DNA of 64,000 nt from CAVUPF01 sp963743285 (GTDB lineage Bacteria > Actinomycetota > Thermoleophilia > Solirubrobacterales > 70-9), in assembly GCA_963743285.1 (NCBI GenBank), contig CAVUPF010000001.1, positions 868,001 through 932,000 of the forward strand. Reading direction: 5' to 3'. Positions 16,820 to 25,790 of this stretch are shown here, in pieces (positions within the stretch are counted from its first letter, which is position 1; each line of letters starts with the position of its first letter). Under the pieces are notes generated by a model. It saw only the letters and a list, made by a program, of their open reading frames with translations, was not told the origin of the DNA and made no database searches. A program made the translations under genes and the position numbers.

Positions 16820-18348
16820 TCGCCTCGGTCTCAATCGTCGTGCCGGTACACAACTGCGCTGCGCTCACCCGCCGCTGCCTCGACGCGGTGCTGATCGGGT
16901 TGGCGCCGGATTGGGAGACGATCGTCGTCGATGACGCCTCCACCGACTCGACGCCTGACATTCTCGCGGAATATGGAGACGCGATCCACACGGTCAGCAT
17001 GGATCACAACGGCGGTTACGCGAGCGCCTGCAACGAGGGCGCGCACCTGGCGGGGGGCGAGTTGGTGGTCTTCCTCAACAACGACACCGAGCCGCAGCCG
17101 GGATGGCTGCAGGCCCTGGTGCGCTACGCGGACGAGCATCCCGCCGCGGCGATCGTCGGCGCGAAGCTCCTCTACCCCACTGGCACAGTCCAGCACGCCG
17201 GCGTTGTGATCGGCCAAGACGGCTACCCCCACAACCTCTACGCCGGGCTTCCCGCCGACCACGCTGCGGTCAACCGCTCGCGCCGCCTGCAAGCCGTGAC
17301 TGGAGCCTGCATGCTGGTCCGCCGTCAGGCTTTCGAAGATGCCGGCGGTTTCGACGCCGGCTTCGTCAACTCCCTGGAGGACGTGGACCTCTGCCTGCGG
17401 ATAGGGGAAGGGGGCGGCGAGGTTCACTGCTGCCACGAGGCGGTGGTGACCCACCTGGAGTCGGCCTCGCGGGGACGCCAGGACCGGTTCGAGCGCAGCC
17501 TGAAGCTGTACCGCGAGCGCTGGCGGGACCGGGTGCGCCGCGACGACCTCGCCGTCTACGCGGAGGACGGACTGATCGAGGTCGAGTACGCGGAGTCCTA
17601 TCCGCTACGAATCTCCGTCTCGCCGCGCCTGGCGGCGGTCGCCGACGATCGCCAGGTAGAGGTCGAGAGCCTGCTGGAGGCCTATGCCCGCCAAGTCTCC
17701 GACCTGCTTGCCGAGGTCGTCCGCCTCACCGCGACCGTCGGCGGCCGCGGTGAGGAGCGCCGTCGCGGCGAGCGCTTTCTGCCGGCGCTGCCGGAGCAGT
17801 CGCTCTCCAGGGGCGCTGGGTCTGAGCGGCGCGAGTTTCTGCACGAGGCAAACCGCCTCGAGGCGGAGGTGCGCGGCTTGCAGGAGCGCCTGGCGCGCGA
17901 AGAGGCGGAGGTCGAGGGGGCAGGGCCAGAGGCGGCTTTCACCGCCAATCCGCGCCTCGGTTACCGGCGCCTCGTTGAGCGTGTGCGGGCGGTCGTTGGC
18001 GAGGCGGTCCCGGCCAGCGCCAGCGTGCTCGTGGTGAGCAGGGGCGACCGACAGCTGGTCGACCTCGAGGGGCGCGAGGCCCGCCATTTCCCCCAGGACA
18101 GCGGCGGCGACTATCTCGGCCATCATCCCCGTGACAGCGCCGAAGCCGTTGCCCGCCTGGAGTCATTGCGGGCGGACGGCGCCCAATACCTAGTCCTTCC
18201 AGCCACCTCATACTGGTGGTTGGACCATTACGCCGGCTTCGCCGAGCATCTGGAGGGCCGCTATCCGCGGATCGACTCCGAGGTCTGCCTGATCTTCCGG
18301 CTGAACCCCGCCGCGAAGAACGGCATCGCCAAGGAGGCGGTGCAGTGA
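16816..18348 (+). CDS. GT2 glycosyltransferase with coiled region and GHHPxDS domain
   Basis: 510 residues from TTG 16816, which overlaps the previous TGA and follows GGAGGAGG (16801-16808) at good spacing. GT2 domain at residues 3-235: V-S-I-V-V-P-V-H-N, V-V-D-D-A-S-T-D-S-T, L-N-N-D-T-E-P-Q (metal-binding), G-A-C-M-L-V-R-R and E-D-V-D-L-C-L-R. A charged, probably coiled-coil stretch (about 270-380, many R/E, e.g. R-E-F-L-H-E-A-N-R-L-E-A-E-V-R) links to the C-terminal GHHPxDS domain (nt about 17970-18320: V-L-V-V-S-R-G-D-R-Q-L-V...H-F-P-Q-D-S-G-G...Y-W-W-L-D-H-Y). Overlaps the next GTG by 4 bp. Inverting GT2 adding a sugar to the growing glycan; acceptor unknown. Confidence 0.85.
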   Translation: MIASVSIVVPVHNCAALTRRCLDAVLIGLAPDWETIVVDDASTDSTPDILAEYGDAIHTVSMDHNGGYASACNEGAHLAGGELVVFLNNDTEPQPGWLQALVRYADEHPAAAIVGAKLLYPTGTVQHAGVVIGQDGYPHNLYAGLPADHAAVNRSRRLQAVTGACMLVRRQAFEDAGGFDAGFVNSLEDVDLCLRIGEGGGEVHCCHEAVVTHLESASRGRQDRFERSLKLYRERWRDRVRRDDLAVYAEDGLIEVEYAESYPLRISVSPRLAAVADDRQVEVESLLEAYARQVSDLLAEVVRLTATVGGRGEERRRGERFLPALPEQSLSRGAGSERREFLHEANRLEAEVRGLQERLAREEAEVEGAGPEAAFTANPRLGYRRLVERVRAVVGEAVPASASVLVVSRGDRQLVDLEGREARHFPQDSGGDYLGHHPRDSAEAVARLESLRADGAQYLVLPATSYWWLDHYAGFAEHLEGRYPRIDSEVCLIFRLNPAAKNGIAKEAVQ

Positions 18349-19127
18349 CGCTCAACGGAAGCGGCCCTCTCGGCGAGGTGGAGTACGCGGAGCTGATCGC
18401 AAGGATCCGGGCGGGGGTGACGAGCACGATCCCGCTCGGCGCCTCGGTGCTGGTGATCAACAAGGGAGACCCGGCACTGCTCGATATGCCCGGTCTTATC
18501 GCGGCGCACTTCCCACAGGACTCTTCCGGCGGATATGCCGGCCACCACCCGATCGACAGCGCCGCGGTAATCGCGGCGGTCGAGGATCTGAGGCGTCGCG
18601 GGGCGGAGTACCTCGTGATCCCCGCGACGGCGCGGTGGTGGCTTGACTATTACGAGGGATTTGCCAAACATTTGGCCACCCACTGCGAGTTATTGGCCGA
18701 TCGGCCCGATTCCCACCTAATCTACGACCTCGGGAACCTCGCAAGAGGTAAAGCCAGCGTGCCGGCGATCTCGAGGCTGCAGGCCCCGATCGACCAGATG
18801 CGCGACTTCTTGGAAAACCTGACCTCGATCGATACGAGCCTCGTAGTGCTGGAGGCGACCGACGGCATCACCGCGGGCCTCGCCCCGTTGAACGCTGTTC
18901 GGCTCGTCCCCGGGGAGGAGGGGGAGGACGAGTTGCTGCTTGGAGAGCTGCAACGATTCGCGGCCGCCGGAGCCGGTTATCTGGTCGTTCCCAGGTCCGC
19001 AGACGAGTGGCTCGAACGGCGTGCCGAGCTCTCCGGCCAGATCGAAGGATCCTGTCGCAAGGTCGCCGATCAGCGGCATCTCTGCCGCGTCTTCGACCTG
19101 AGTGGCCTGAACGAGGCACCGGTGTGA
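18345..19127 (+). CDS. Stand-alone protein made of two GHHPxDS domains
   Basis: 260 residues from a GTG in the GTGA overlap. It contains no glycosyltransferase domain. The first copy (about residues 10-125) is well kept: V-L-V-I-N-K-G-D, H-F-P-Q-D-S-S-G-G-Y-A-G-H-H-P-I-D-S, Y-L-V-I-P-A-T-A-R-W-W-L-D-Y-Y-E-G-F. The second (about 150-260) is diverged: S-L-V-V-L-E-A-T-D, Y-L-V-V-P-R-S-A-D-E-W-L-E-R-R, lacking the GHHP block. I do not know a named function for this domain. The context, fused to GT2 enzymes on one side and stand-alone here, suggests a scaffold, partner or substrate-binding role in the glycosyltransferase complex. Confidence 0.75.
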   Translation: MTLNGSGPLGEVEYAELIARIRAGVTSTIPLGASVLVINKGDPALLDMPGLIAAHFPQDSSGGYAGHHPIDSAAVIAAVEDLRRRGAEYLVIPATARWWLDYYEGFAKHLATHCELLADRPDSHLIYDLGNLARGKASVPAISRLQAPIDQMRDFLENLTSIDTSLVVLEATDGITAGLAPLNAVRLVPGEEGEDELLLGELQRFAAAGAGYLVVPRSADEWLERRAELSGQIEGSCRKVADQRHLCRVFDLSGLNEAPV

Positions 19128-20461
19128 GTGAGCTGGCTCGACAAGGCAATCGCAGCCGCAGCGATGGATCGGGCCCGCTGCGGGTCCTCTACGTGGCGCA
19201 CAACCATCCGACTCTGCATCCGGGTGGCGCCGAGGCATACGCGCTCGAGCTCTACGAGGCCATGCGCGGTACACCTGGCGTCGAGCCGGTGCTGCTGGCG
19301 CGGATCGGCTCCAACGTCGCCCGCCGGCGCGTCGCGCATCCGGGAGCCCCGTTCAGTTCGGTCAACGGCGATCCTGGTCAGTACTTCGTCTTCACAGAGA
19401 CCGAGCACTTCGACTTCTTCACCCTGACTTCACGGGATAAGTCGTTGTACTCGCAGCACCTGACCAACTTCCTACTCGCTCACCGGCCGGATGTCGTCCA
19501 TCTTCAGCACACGCACTTCATCGGCCTCGATCTGCTGAGCCAGATTCGGCGGGTCCTGCCCGACGCGGTGATCGTCTACACGCTTCACGAGTTCCTGCCG
19601 ATCTGCCATCGAGACGGGCAGATGGTGCGGACTTTCAACTCGGAATTGTGCCGGGAAGCCTCGCCTCGGCGCTGCCACGAATGCTTCCCGCACATCAGCG
19701 AGCAGTCCTTTTTCCTACGCCAGCGATTCGTCAAGGGTCAGTTCGACAACGTCGATCGCTTCCTAGCGCCTAGCGCCCAGCTGATGGAGAAGTACGTGAG
19801 ATGGGGGATCGAACCGGACCGGATCGAGGTCGAGGAGTATGGGCGGCGTGAGCCCTCGGCACGGGCGCCGGAGCCCACGCAGACGAAGGCACCCGGAAAT
19901 ATCGGCTTCTTCGGACAGCTGAGTTACTTCAAGGGCGCCAAGGTGATGCTCGAGGCGATGTCCCTACTCGACGAGAGCGTCGACGCACATCTCTGGTTGC
20001 ATGGCGCGAACCTCGAGCTGCAGACCCAGGAGTTCCAGGACGAGTTCGCCGCCATGCACGAGTCGATCCGCGACCGCGTCACCTTCCGCGGCCCTTACGA
20101 GCACTCCCAGCTGCCGAGCCTGATGGCCGGCTTGCACTGGGTCGTGGTGCCCTCGTTGTGGTGGGAGAACTCGCCGCTGGTGATCCAGGAGGCGTTCTTT
20201 CACCGCCGGCCGGTGATTTGCAGTGACGTGGGGGGGATGGCTGAGAAAGTCAGAGACGGGATCGACGGGATCCACTTCAGAGTGGGAGACGCATTCAGCC
20301 TGGGGAGGGCAATTGAAACCGCGGCGACGAGCCCGAAGCTCTGGAGTTCTCTGCGCAAAGGCATCCGAGAGCCTTACGCGATGAAGGCGCACGTCTCGCG
20401 ACTGCTGGATCTGTATGGGGAGCTGGCCGACGAGCGGATGGGGGTCGCAGTCCATGGCTGA
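19124..20461 (+). CDS. Glycosyltransferase family 4 (GT-B fold)
   Basis: 445 residues from GTG 19124 (GTGA overlap). The N-terminal half has V-L-Y-V-A-H-N-H-P-T-L-H-P-G-G-A-E-A-Y-A, the family-4 acceptor-side glycine-rich loop, and D-V-V-H-L-Q-H-T-H-F. The C-terminal half has G-F-F-G-Q-L-S-Y-F-K-G (start of the donor Rossmann domain), then P-S-L-W-W-E-N-S-P-L-V-I-Q-E-A-F, the E-x7-E-like nucleotide-sugar site, and P-V-I-C-S-D-V-G-G-M. The segment C-R-E-A-S-P-R-R-C-H-E-C-F resembles the Cys-containing insertion seen in many bacterial GT4 proteins. A retaining transferase using an NDP-sugar in the cytoplasm. Donor and acceptor cannot be told from sequence. Confidence 0.9.
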   Translation: MSELARQGNRSRSDGSGPLRVLYVAHNHPTLHPGGAEAYALELYEAMRGTPGVEPVLLARIGSNVARRRVAHPGAPFSSVNGDPGQYFVFTETEHFDFFTLTSRDKSLYSQHLTNFLLAHRPDVVHLQHTHFIGLDLLSQIRRVLPDAVIVYTLHEFLPICHRDGQMVRTFNSELCREASPRRCHECFPHISEQSFFLRQRFVKGQFDNVDRFLAPSAQLMEKYVRWGIEPDRIEVEEYGRREPSARAPEPTQTKAPGNIGFFGQLSYFKGAKVMLEAMSLLDESVDAHLWLHGANLELQTQEFQDEFAAMHESIRDRVTFRGPYEHSQLPSLMAGLHWVVVPSLWWENSPLVIQEAFFHRRPVICSDVGGMAEKVRDGIDGIHFRVGDAFSLGRAIETAATSPKLWSSLRKGIREPYAMKAHVSRLLDLYGELADERMGVAVHG

Positions 20462-22223
20462 GACGAAGGCGAAGAAAAACGGGGCCGCCAAACGGCGTGC
20501 TTCGCGGCCCGCCGTCCGACGGGCCGCGAAGCTGGCCTCCGACGCAGCCATCCTCATCCACGACGGCGCTCGGTCGCCGAGCGCGACGGGACAATCGGTA
20601 GATATCGCGCGAGTTATGAACGGCTCCTCACGCGCGGCCAGTGTCGAGTTGGTCCTCGCCTCCGGGCGCAGCTTCAAGGTTGCGCGGGAGCAGTGGGAGG
20701 AGGTGCGGGGGGATCTCAAGGCGCTGATTCGGGACGAGCTGGCGCCTCTAGATGCCGAGGCGCGCGAAGCGGTCCTTCAAGGCCTGGCTGCATCGACAGC
20801 ACTGGAAGGGCGGGGCTCCTTTGAGCTCAGCGGCTCTCTCTACGCGATCAGGGAGGTGCTGCGCGAGCGTTTGCCTCGCTGCTCGGTCAGCGAGGACCAG
20901 CCGGCGGGGCTCGCGGTGGAAGAGGTCTTGGCCATCGATGACTCCTCCTTTTGGATCAACGGCTGGATGCACGATGAGGACGGGATGGGGGATGTGACCA
21001 CTGTTTCACCAGAGAGCGCCCGCGTCTCGGTGACTGAGAGAGCCCATCGCTACGAGCGCCCCGATGTGGTGCAGTTCTATGCCGGGCAGGGCGTCGGACG
21101 GAGCCGCGACCATGGCTTCACCGCCCATGTGACGCTGCCTGGCCCCAGCCTTCTCTCGGGCGGGTGGATCGCTGAGTTACGGACCTCGAACGGCACTCAA
21201 ATGGAGATCCAGTGCCCCAACGTAGTTCGCGACCCGCAGATCGTACGGTCGACGATCCTCGGCGAGCTAGGTAATCAGGGGAAGATGGTCGGGCCGCTGA
21301 CCGTGAATCACGGGCGCCCGGCACTTACCCGCCTTCAAGAGCGGATCGTCGCCGAATCCCGAATCGAGTCCGTCGACGACTATGGCGAGCCCCCTGCCAA
21401 TCCCGAGCTGTCAATTGTCATACCGCTCTACAAGCGGCTCGATTTCATCGAGCACCAGCTGCTGCAGCTCTCCCGCGACCCGGACTTCGCGGGGGTCGAG
21501 CTTGTCTACGTGCTCGACTCCACCGAGCAGGCCGCTGCCCTCACCAAGCAGGCCCACGATCTCTTCGGCCTCTACGGATTGCCGTTCCGAGTGGTAAACC
21601 TCACTGCCGGCGGCGGCTTCGCGGCCGCCAACAACCATGGTATCGAGGTTTCCCGCGGCAAACGGCTGCTGTTGCTCAACTCCGACGTCATCCCGGATCG
21701 ACCGGGTTGGATGAGCGCGATGAACGACTTCTACGACGAGACGCCCGGGATCGGGGCCCTCGGGCCGAAGCTCCTCTACGAGGACGACTCGCTCCAGCAC
21801 GCCGGCCTTTACTTCTATCGCGCGCCCGGTTCGCAACTGTGGGAAAACGCGCACTGCTTCAAGGGCATGCACCGGACGTTGCCGGCGGCCAACGTCGCGC
21901 GCCCAGTGCCCGCCGTGACTGCCGCCTGCATGATGATCGACCGCGACATCTACGAGGAGGTGGGTGGGTTGCCGCTCCACTACGTGCAGGGCGACTATGA
22001 GGACTCAGAGCTCTGCATCCGCCTCGGGGAGAGTGGGCGGAAAAACTGGTACCTTCCGGCGGTCGAGCTTTACCACCTAGAGGGACAGTCCTATACGCCC
22101 GGCGTTCGCCGGATCCCCAGCGAGTACAACATGTGGCTGCACAGCCATCTCCACGGGGAGCGGATCGAGGAGCTGATGGGCGCATTTGATCCGCACTTCT
22201 GTGCCGAGACCCGACAGCGATGA
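20454..22223 (+). CDS. GT2 glycosyltransferase with N-terminal GW...RPDV...GF module
   Basis: 589 residues from ATG 20454, which lies 8 bp inside the previous gene. The first 25 residues are Lys/Arg/Ala-rich. A module at about residues 155-240 has F-W-I-N-G-W-M-H-D, Y-E-R-P-D-V-V, D-H-G-F-T-A-H-V, resembling the module in the sulfotransferase and methyltransferase downstream. The GT2 domain is at about 315-560: L-S-I-V-I-P-L-Y-K-R, L-D-S-T-E-Q, G-G-G-F-A-A-A-N-N-H-G, L-N-S-D-V-I-P-D (D-x-D-like), L-Q-H-A-G-L, A-C-M-M-I-D-R-D and Y-E-D-S-E-L-C-I-R. This GT2 subtype (L-L-N-S-D-V) is the rhamnosyl/O-antigen type. Next gene starts 7 bp after the stop. Confidence 0.85.
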   Translation: MAETKAKKNGAAKRRASRPAVRRAAKLASDAAILIHDGARSPSATGQSVDIARVMNGSSRAASVELVLASGRSFKVAREQWEEVRGDLKALIRDELAPLDAEAREAVLQGLAASTALEGRGSFELSGSLYAIREVLRERLPRCSVSEDQPAGLAVEEVLAIDDSSFWINGWMHDEDGMGDVTTVSPESARVSVTERAHRYERPDVVQFYAGQGVGRSRDHGFTAHVTLPGPSLLSGGWIAELRTSNGTQMEIQCPNVVRDPQIVRSTILGELGNQGKMVGPLTVNHGRPALTRLQERIVAESRIESVDDYGEPPANPELSIVIPLYKRLDFIEHQLLQLSRDPDFAGVELVYVLDSTEQAAALTKQAHDLFGLYGLPFRVVNLTAGGGFAAANNHGIEVSRGKRLLLLNSDVIPDRPGWMSAMNDFYDETPGIGALGPKLLYEDDSLQHAGLYFYRAPGSQLWENAHCFKGMHRTLPAANVARPVPAVTAACMMIDRDIYEEVGGLPLHYVQGDYEDSELCIRLGESGRKNWYLPAVELYHLEGQSYTPGVRRIPSEYNMWLHSHLHGERIEELMGAFDPHFCAETRQR

Positions 22224-22230
22224 GGCTTCA

Positions 22231-23559
22231 ATGGCGATAGTGGACATTACCCATGTGGATCGCCATCCGCTAGCGGAGGAGTTACTCGGCGCCTCGGTCG
22301 ATCATCCGCGCGCAACGGACGGATCGGGTACCTACTCGTTCAACGTAAGGGGATGGGCGTTGGGAAAGGCGGTGAGCGTCGAGTCGCTCCAGATTATTGA
22401 CGGGGATCGGATCGCGGCGGAAGTCCGACCGAATGAGACGAGAACAGACGTGGCCGAAACCTACCCTGATGCGCCCAGTGCCGAGAAGTGCGGCTTCACG
22501 TTGCTGGTTCTGGCATTTGAGCTCCCCCCGTGCTTCAGTGTCGATGTGGTCGCGAAATTGGAAGGCGACACAACGTGTGTGCTGGCGACCATCCACGGAA
22601 CGCGGAAGCCACTATCGGTGAACCGGGCGCCCGCCTTGCGACCTCTGATGCTCACCACGATTGGGCGCAGCGGCTCCAAGTGGCTGGCCTGGCTGGTGAG
22701 CTGCCACCCCTCGATCATTGCCTTTCAGCCGCTCGTCTTCGAGCCTCGAGTGACGACGTACTGGACAACGGTCTTTCGCTCGCTGACCGCACCGAAAAGC
22801 TATCTGCGCCAGATTCATACCGACCGATGGGAGGAGGAGCGCTGGTGGCTGGGCGACGGCAACGGTGGTCTTCCGGCCCCGGTGGAGCTGGGCCTGGCCG
22901 ATTGGCTTGGAGCCGATTCGGTGCGCGCACTCGGCGCCGTTTGCCAAGAGCGTGTCGATGCCTTCTATCTGGAGGTGGCGCAGCAATGCGGCAAGGTCGG
23001 GGTGAGCTACTTCGCCGAGAAGTGCCTGCTGGATTCGGTACTGCTCGATCTCACGATCGAGATCTTCCCTGGGGCGCGCGAGGTGATCCTTGTGCGGGAC
23101 TTTCGCGATCGACTCAGCTCTGTCTTTGCCTGGAACGAGAAGCAGGGTGACCACGGGTTCGGCCACCAGCCGGACATGAGCAAGGCGGAGTATCTGACCG
23201 AGCGGGTGTGCGCCGACGCAGAGGGCCTGCTGCGCCGTTGGCGCCGGCAAGGCGATGCGGCGCATCTCGTCCGCTATGAGGACCTGATCTTGGAGCCGAC
23301 GGAGACGCTTACCGCGCTCCTGGAGTACTTGGAGCTCGATGCAGGCACGGCCGTCGTCGCGGAGACGCTCGAGATGGCAACCCGCCCGAGTGATCTGCTG
23401 GACCGCCACCGAACCGTGAGCGACCCCGCGCAGACGATCGGGCGCTGGCGGCGTGACCTGCCTCCGGGGCTTGCCGAGGAGTGCAACGAGATACTCGCTC
23501 CGGTCCTCTCGGAGTTCGGCTATTCGACTCAGCTCGAGCCCGACGAGGGCGGGCGATGA
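22231..23559 (+). CDS. Sulfotransferase with N-terminal GW...RPDV...GF module
   Basis: 442 residues from ATG 22231 (M-A-I-V-D-I-T-H). Residues about 30-125 form an accessory module: Y-S-F-N-V-R-G-W-A-L-G, then V-R-P-N-E-T-R-T-D-V-A-E-T-Y-P-D, then K-C-G-F. The catalytic domain follows: L-T-T-I-G-R-S-G-S-K-W-L-A (PAPS 5'-phosphosulfate loop, about 148), the 3'-phosphate site E-V-I-L-V-R-D-F-R-D-R-L-S-S-V near 290, and L-V-R-Y-E-D-L-I near 348, all typical of the sulfotransferase-3 type. This is the second sulfotransferase of the window and sits inside the glycan operon, so it links that operon to the sat-cysC operon at 1757-3409. Target glycan position unknown. Confidence 0.85.
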   Translation: MAIVDITHVDRHPLAEELLGASVDHPRATDGSGTYSFNVRGWALGKAVSVESLQIIDGDRIAAEVRPNETRTDVAETYPDAPSAEKCGFTLLVLAFELPPCFSVDVVAKLEGDTTCVLATIHGTRKPLSVNRAPALRPLMLTTIGRSGSKWLAWLVSCHPSIIAFQPLVFEPRVTTYWTTVFRSLTAPKSYLRQIHTDRWEEERWWLGDGNGGLPAPVELGLADWLGADSVRALGAVCQERVDAFYLEVAQQCGKVGVSYFAEKCLLDSVLLDLTIEIFPGAREVILVRDFRDRLSSVFAWNEKQGDHGFGHQPDMSKAEYLTERVCADAEGLLRRWRRQGDAAHLVRYEDLILEPTETLTALLEYLELDAGTAVVAETLEMATRPSDLLDRHRTVSDPAQTIGRWRRDLPPGLAEECNEILAPVLSEFGYSTQLEPDEGGR

Positions 23560-23569
23560 CCAGTTTCTG

Positions 23570-24727
23570 ATGTCGACGATCGCGATCTCCGGGTCAATTG
23601 CCCAGCGGCCCGGGCGCTCGGGCCACGCTTGGGTTTTCCTCAGCTACATGCTTGGCTTTCGAAGTCTCGGATATGAGGTTCTCTTCATTGATCGATTGAC
23701 CGGCGACATGCTCGACCGAGGAGATCAAGGCAGTCCGGACTCGATGCGGTCGTCCCGGGGGGCTCGCTGGCTTGTCGAGACGATGCGCGATGCCGGCCTC
23801 GAGGGTTTCTATTCGCTGTTCTTCGACGACGGAGTGGAGACGATCGGCCTTTCGCGCCGAGAGACGCTCGCCCGGCTTGGCCGCGCGGCTCTGCTGATCA
23901 ACGTCAACGGATTCCTGACCGATGAAGAGCTTTTGGCGGCCGCGCCCATGCGCGTCTATCTCGACATCGACCCGGGGTTCGCCCAGATGTGGGAGGAGAT
24001 GGGGCTTGCCACTCTCCCAGATGACCATGACGCTTTTGTGACGGTCGGCACCAACCTCGAAGAGGACTGGTGCAGTGTGCCGACCAATGATCGGCATTGG
24101 ATTGCAACCGTTCAGCCGATTCTGCTCGATTGCTGGCCGGTTGTACCGGGTGGGGAGGCGTTTACAAGCATCGGTACCTGGAGAGGGCCCTTCGACCCAG
24201 TCAGCTACGCGGGCCGCACCTATGGCCTGCGTGTGCATGAGTTCAGGCGCTTCGCTGAGCTGCCAGAGCGGCTCCCGGATGCTCCGTTCGAGATCGCGCT
24301 CGATGTTGACCCCGAGGACCACCGCGACATCGAGCTGCTGCGGAAGAACTCTTGGAGGCTGGCCGACCCGAGAGAGGTGGCTAGCGACTTGCCAGCCTAC
24401 AGAAACTACATTCAAGGATCGATGGCGGAGATCGCAATCGCCAAGGGCATGTACGTCGAGACGAAAAGTGGCTGGTTCAGCGATCGCAGCGCCTCCTATC
24501 TGGCGAGCGGAAAGCCGGTCCTTGCCCAGGACACCGGCTTTGCGAGCCTGCTGCCCACTGGGGAAGGCTTGCTGCGATTCGGCGATTTGGACGAGGCGGT
24601 CTGCGGTGCCGAACAGATCTGCGCCGATCTGGGGCGCCATGCGGCGGCCGCGAGGTCGATCGCCGAGGAGTACTTCGATGCGCGCAAGGTCTTGACCGTG
24701 TTGCTCGAAGGGCTCGGGATCGGATGA
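23570..24727 (+). CDS. CgeB-like glycosyltransferase, paralogue 2
   Basis: 385 residues from ATG 23570. Paralogue of the genes at 14321, 25791 and 28166. Shared landmarks: N-terminal I-A-I-S-G-S...F-L-S-Y-M-L-G-F-R-S-L-G-Y-E-V-L-F-I-D, then L-L-I-N-V-N-G-F-L, R-V-Y-L-D-I-D-P-G-F-A-Q-M-W, H-W-I-A-T-V-Q-P, and the C-terminal S-G-W-F-S-D-R-S-A-S-Y-L-A-S-G-K-P-V-L followed by Q-D-T-G-F and L-P-T-G-E-G-L-L. The C-terminal block is that of GT-B glycosyltransferases of the CgeB type, where it sits at the nucleotide-sugar site. No transmembrane segment. The earlier in-frame codons upstream of 23570 lie inside the sulfotransferase gene and are not used. Confidence 0.8.
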   Translation: MSTIAISGSIAQRPGRSGHAWVFLSYMLGFRSLGYEVLFIDRLTGDMLDRGDQGSPDSMRSSRGARWLVETMRDAGLEGFYSLFFDDGVETIGLSRRETLARLGRAALLINVNGFLTDEELLAAAPMRVYLDIDPGFAQMWEEMGLATLPDDHDAFVTVGTNLEEDWCSVPTNDRHWIATVQPILLDCWPVVPGGEAFTSIGTWRGPFDPVSYAGRTYGLRVHEFRRFAELPERLPDAPFEIALDVDPEDHRDIELLRKNSWRLADPREVASDLPAYRNYIQGSMAEIAIAKGMYVETKSGWFSDRSASYLASGKPVLAQDTGFASLLPTGEGLLRFGDLDEAVCGAEQICADLGRHAAAARSIAEEYFDARKVLTVLLEGLGIG

Positions 24728-24731
24728 CCCG

Positions 24732-25745
24732 ATGGCGCCGTTGAAGGGAGATGCCGTCCGAGGCGCGAGTGCAGTCAGGCGCCTGAATTGGGGGTGTGGA
24801 GAGCACGTAGCTCCTGGTTGGATAAACTCCGACGTCAAGGAGGCCTCAGAGGTCGATCTGGTCGCCGACATCCGGGAGGGACTTCCGCTCGCAACGGACA
24901 GTCTTGACTACGTGGTCAGCGTCCACGCCCTTCCAGAGCTCCCCTATCCGGATCTGGTCCCCGCGCTTTGCGAGCTCCGGCGTGTGCTGAAACCCGGCGG
25001 CGTGCTGCGCTTGGTCCTGCCCGATCTGGACCGGGCGATCATCGCTTACCAGAAGGGTGACAACGGCTACTTCAAGGTCGACCCGGGCGAGGTCCAGAGC
25101 CTTGGCGGGCAGTTGATCGTGCAGATGCTCTGGTACGGGTATTCGCGATCTCTCTTCACGACTGACTTTACCCAGGAGCTGCTCGAAAAGGCTGAATTCG
25201 ACCCAGTCCACCAATGCCACTACAGGCAGACCGAGAGCGCCTTCGTCGAGATAGTCAATCTCGACAATCGTGAGGACGAGAGCCTCTATATCGAGGCGAC
25301 CAAGCCGCCGACCCACGCCCTAGGCGCTCACCTCCCATACAATCGTCATGTGCCCAGTGAGTTGGAGGTCGTCGATATCGTCCAGAGTCCCAGCGACCAT
25401 GTGAAGGGTCACTTCCGGGTTCGTAAGGGTGAGAAAGAGAAGCTGGAGATCTTCGGCTGGGTGCTGGGCCAGGGGTCTTCAGCCACCGAGGTTGAGGTCG
25501 TCGCCGGTGAGGAGGTGGCTGGACGCACGCCGATCGGCCTCGATCGCCCGGACGTCGCTGAGAAATTTCCGGATCGAACCGAGGCGGCAACCGCAGGCTT
25601 CCAGCTTGACCTAGCAGCCAGTGGCAAGGGGGAATGCCGACTCGAGGTCTGGGCTTTACTTGAGGATGGGAGTCGCGAGCCCCTTGGTCACGTCGTTGTC
25701 AAAGCCGGCCGTCGGAGGTTGCTGGGTGTGTTTCGGCGTGACTGA
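24732..25745 (+). CDS. Class I SAM-dependent methyltransferase with C-terminal GW...RPDV...GF module
   Basis: 337 residues; ATG 4 bp after the previous stop. Residues 15-185 are a Rossmann methyltransferase: L-N-W-G-C-G-E (SAM-binding glycine motif), I-N-S-D, A-D-I-R-E-G-L-P-L, D-Y-V-V-S-V-H-A-L-P-E-L-P-Y and R-V-L-K-P-G-G-V-L-R-L. It resembles type-11 methyltransferases that act on sugars in glycan clusters. Residues about 235-325 hold the accessory module: L-E-I-F-G-W-V-L-G, L-D-R-P-D-V-A-E-K-F-P-D, A-T-A-G-F-Q-L-D, ending with V-W-A-L-L-E-D-G. That module also occurs in the GT2 and sulfotransferase just upstream. Likely methylates a sugar of the same glycan; the exact position is unknown. 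Confidence 0.83.
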   Translation: MAPLKGDAVRGASAVRRLNWGCGEHVAPGWINSDVKEASEVDLVADIREGLPLATDSLDYVVSVHALPELPYPDLVPALCELRRVLKPGGVLRLVLPDLDRAIIAYQKGDNGYFKVDPGEVQSLGGQLIVQMLWYGYSRSLFTTDFTQELLEKAEFDPVHQCHYRQTESAFVEIVNLDNREDESLYIEATKPPTHALGAHLPYNRHVPSELEVVDIVQSPSDHVKGHFRVRKGEKEKLEIFGWVLGQGSSATEVEVVAGEEVAGRTPIGLDRPDVAEKFPDRTEAATAGFQLDLAASGKGECRLEVWALLEDGSREPLGHVVVKAGRRRLLGVFRRD

Positions 25746-25790
25746 CGACCCGCGCCACGAGCGCTCTTCTCCCGCCTGAGGGTTGCGCCG

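Noticed and set aside
22186..22230. Earlier ATG for the second sulfotransferase
   Set aside because: The 15 added residues lie inside the GT2 gene and have no ribosome site; ATG 22231 starts a sensible sequence.
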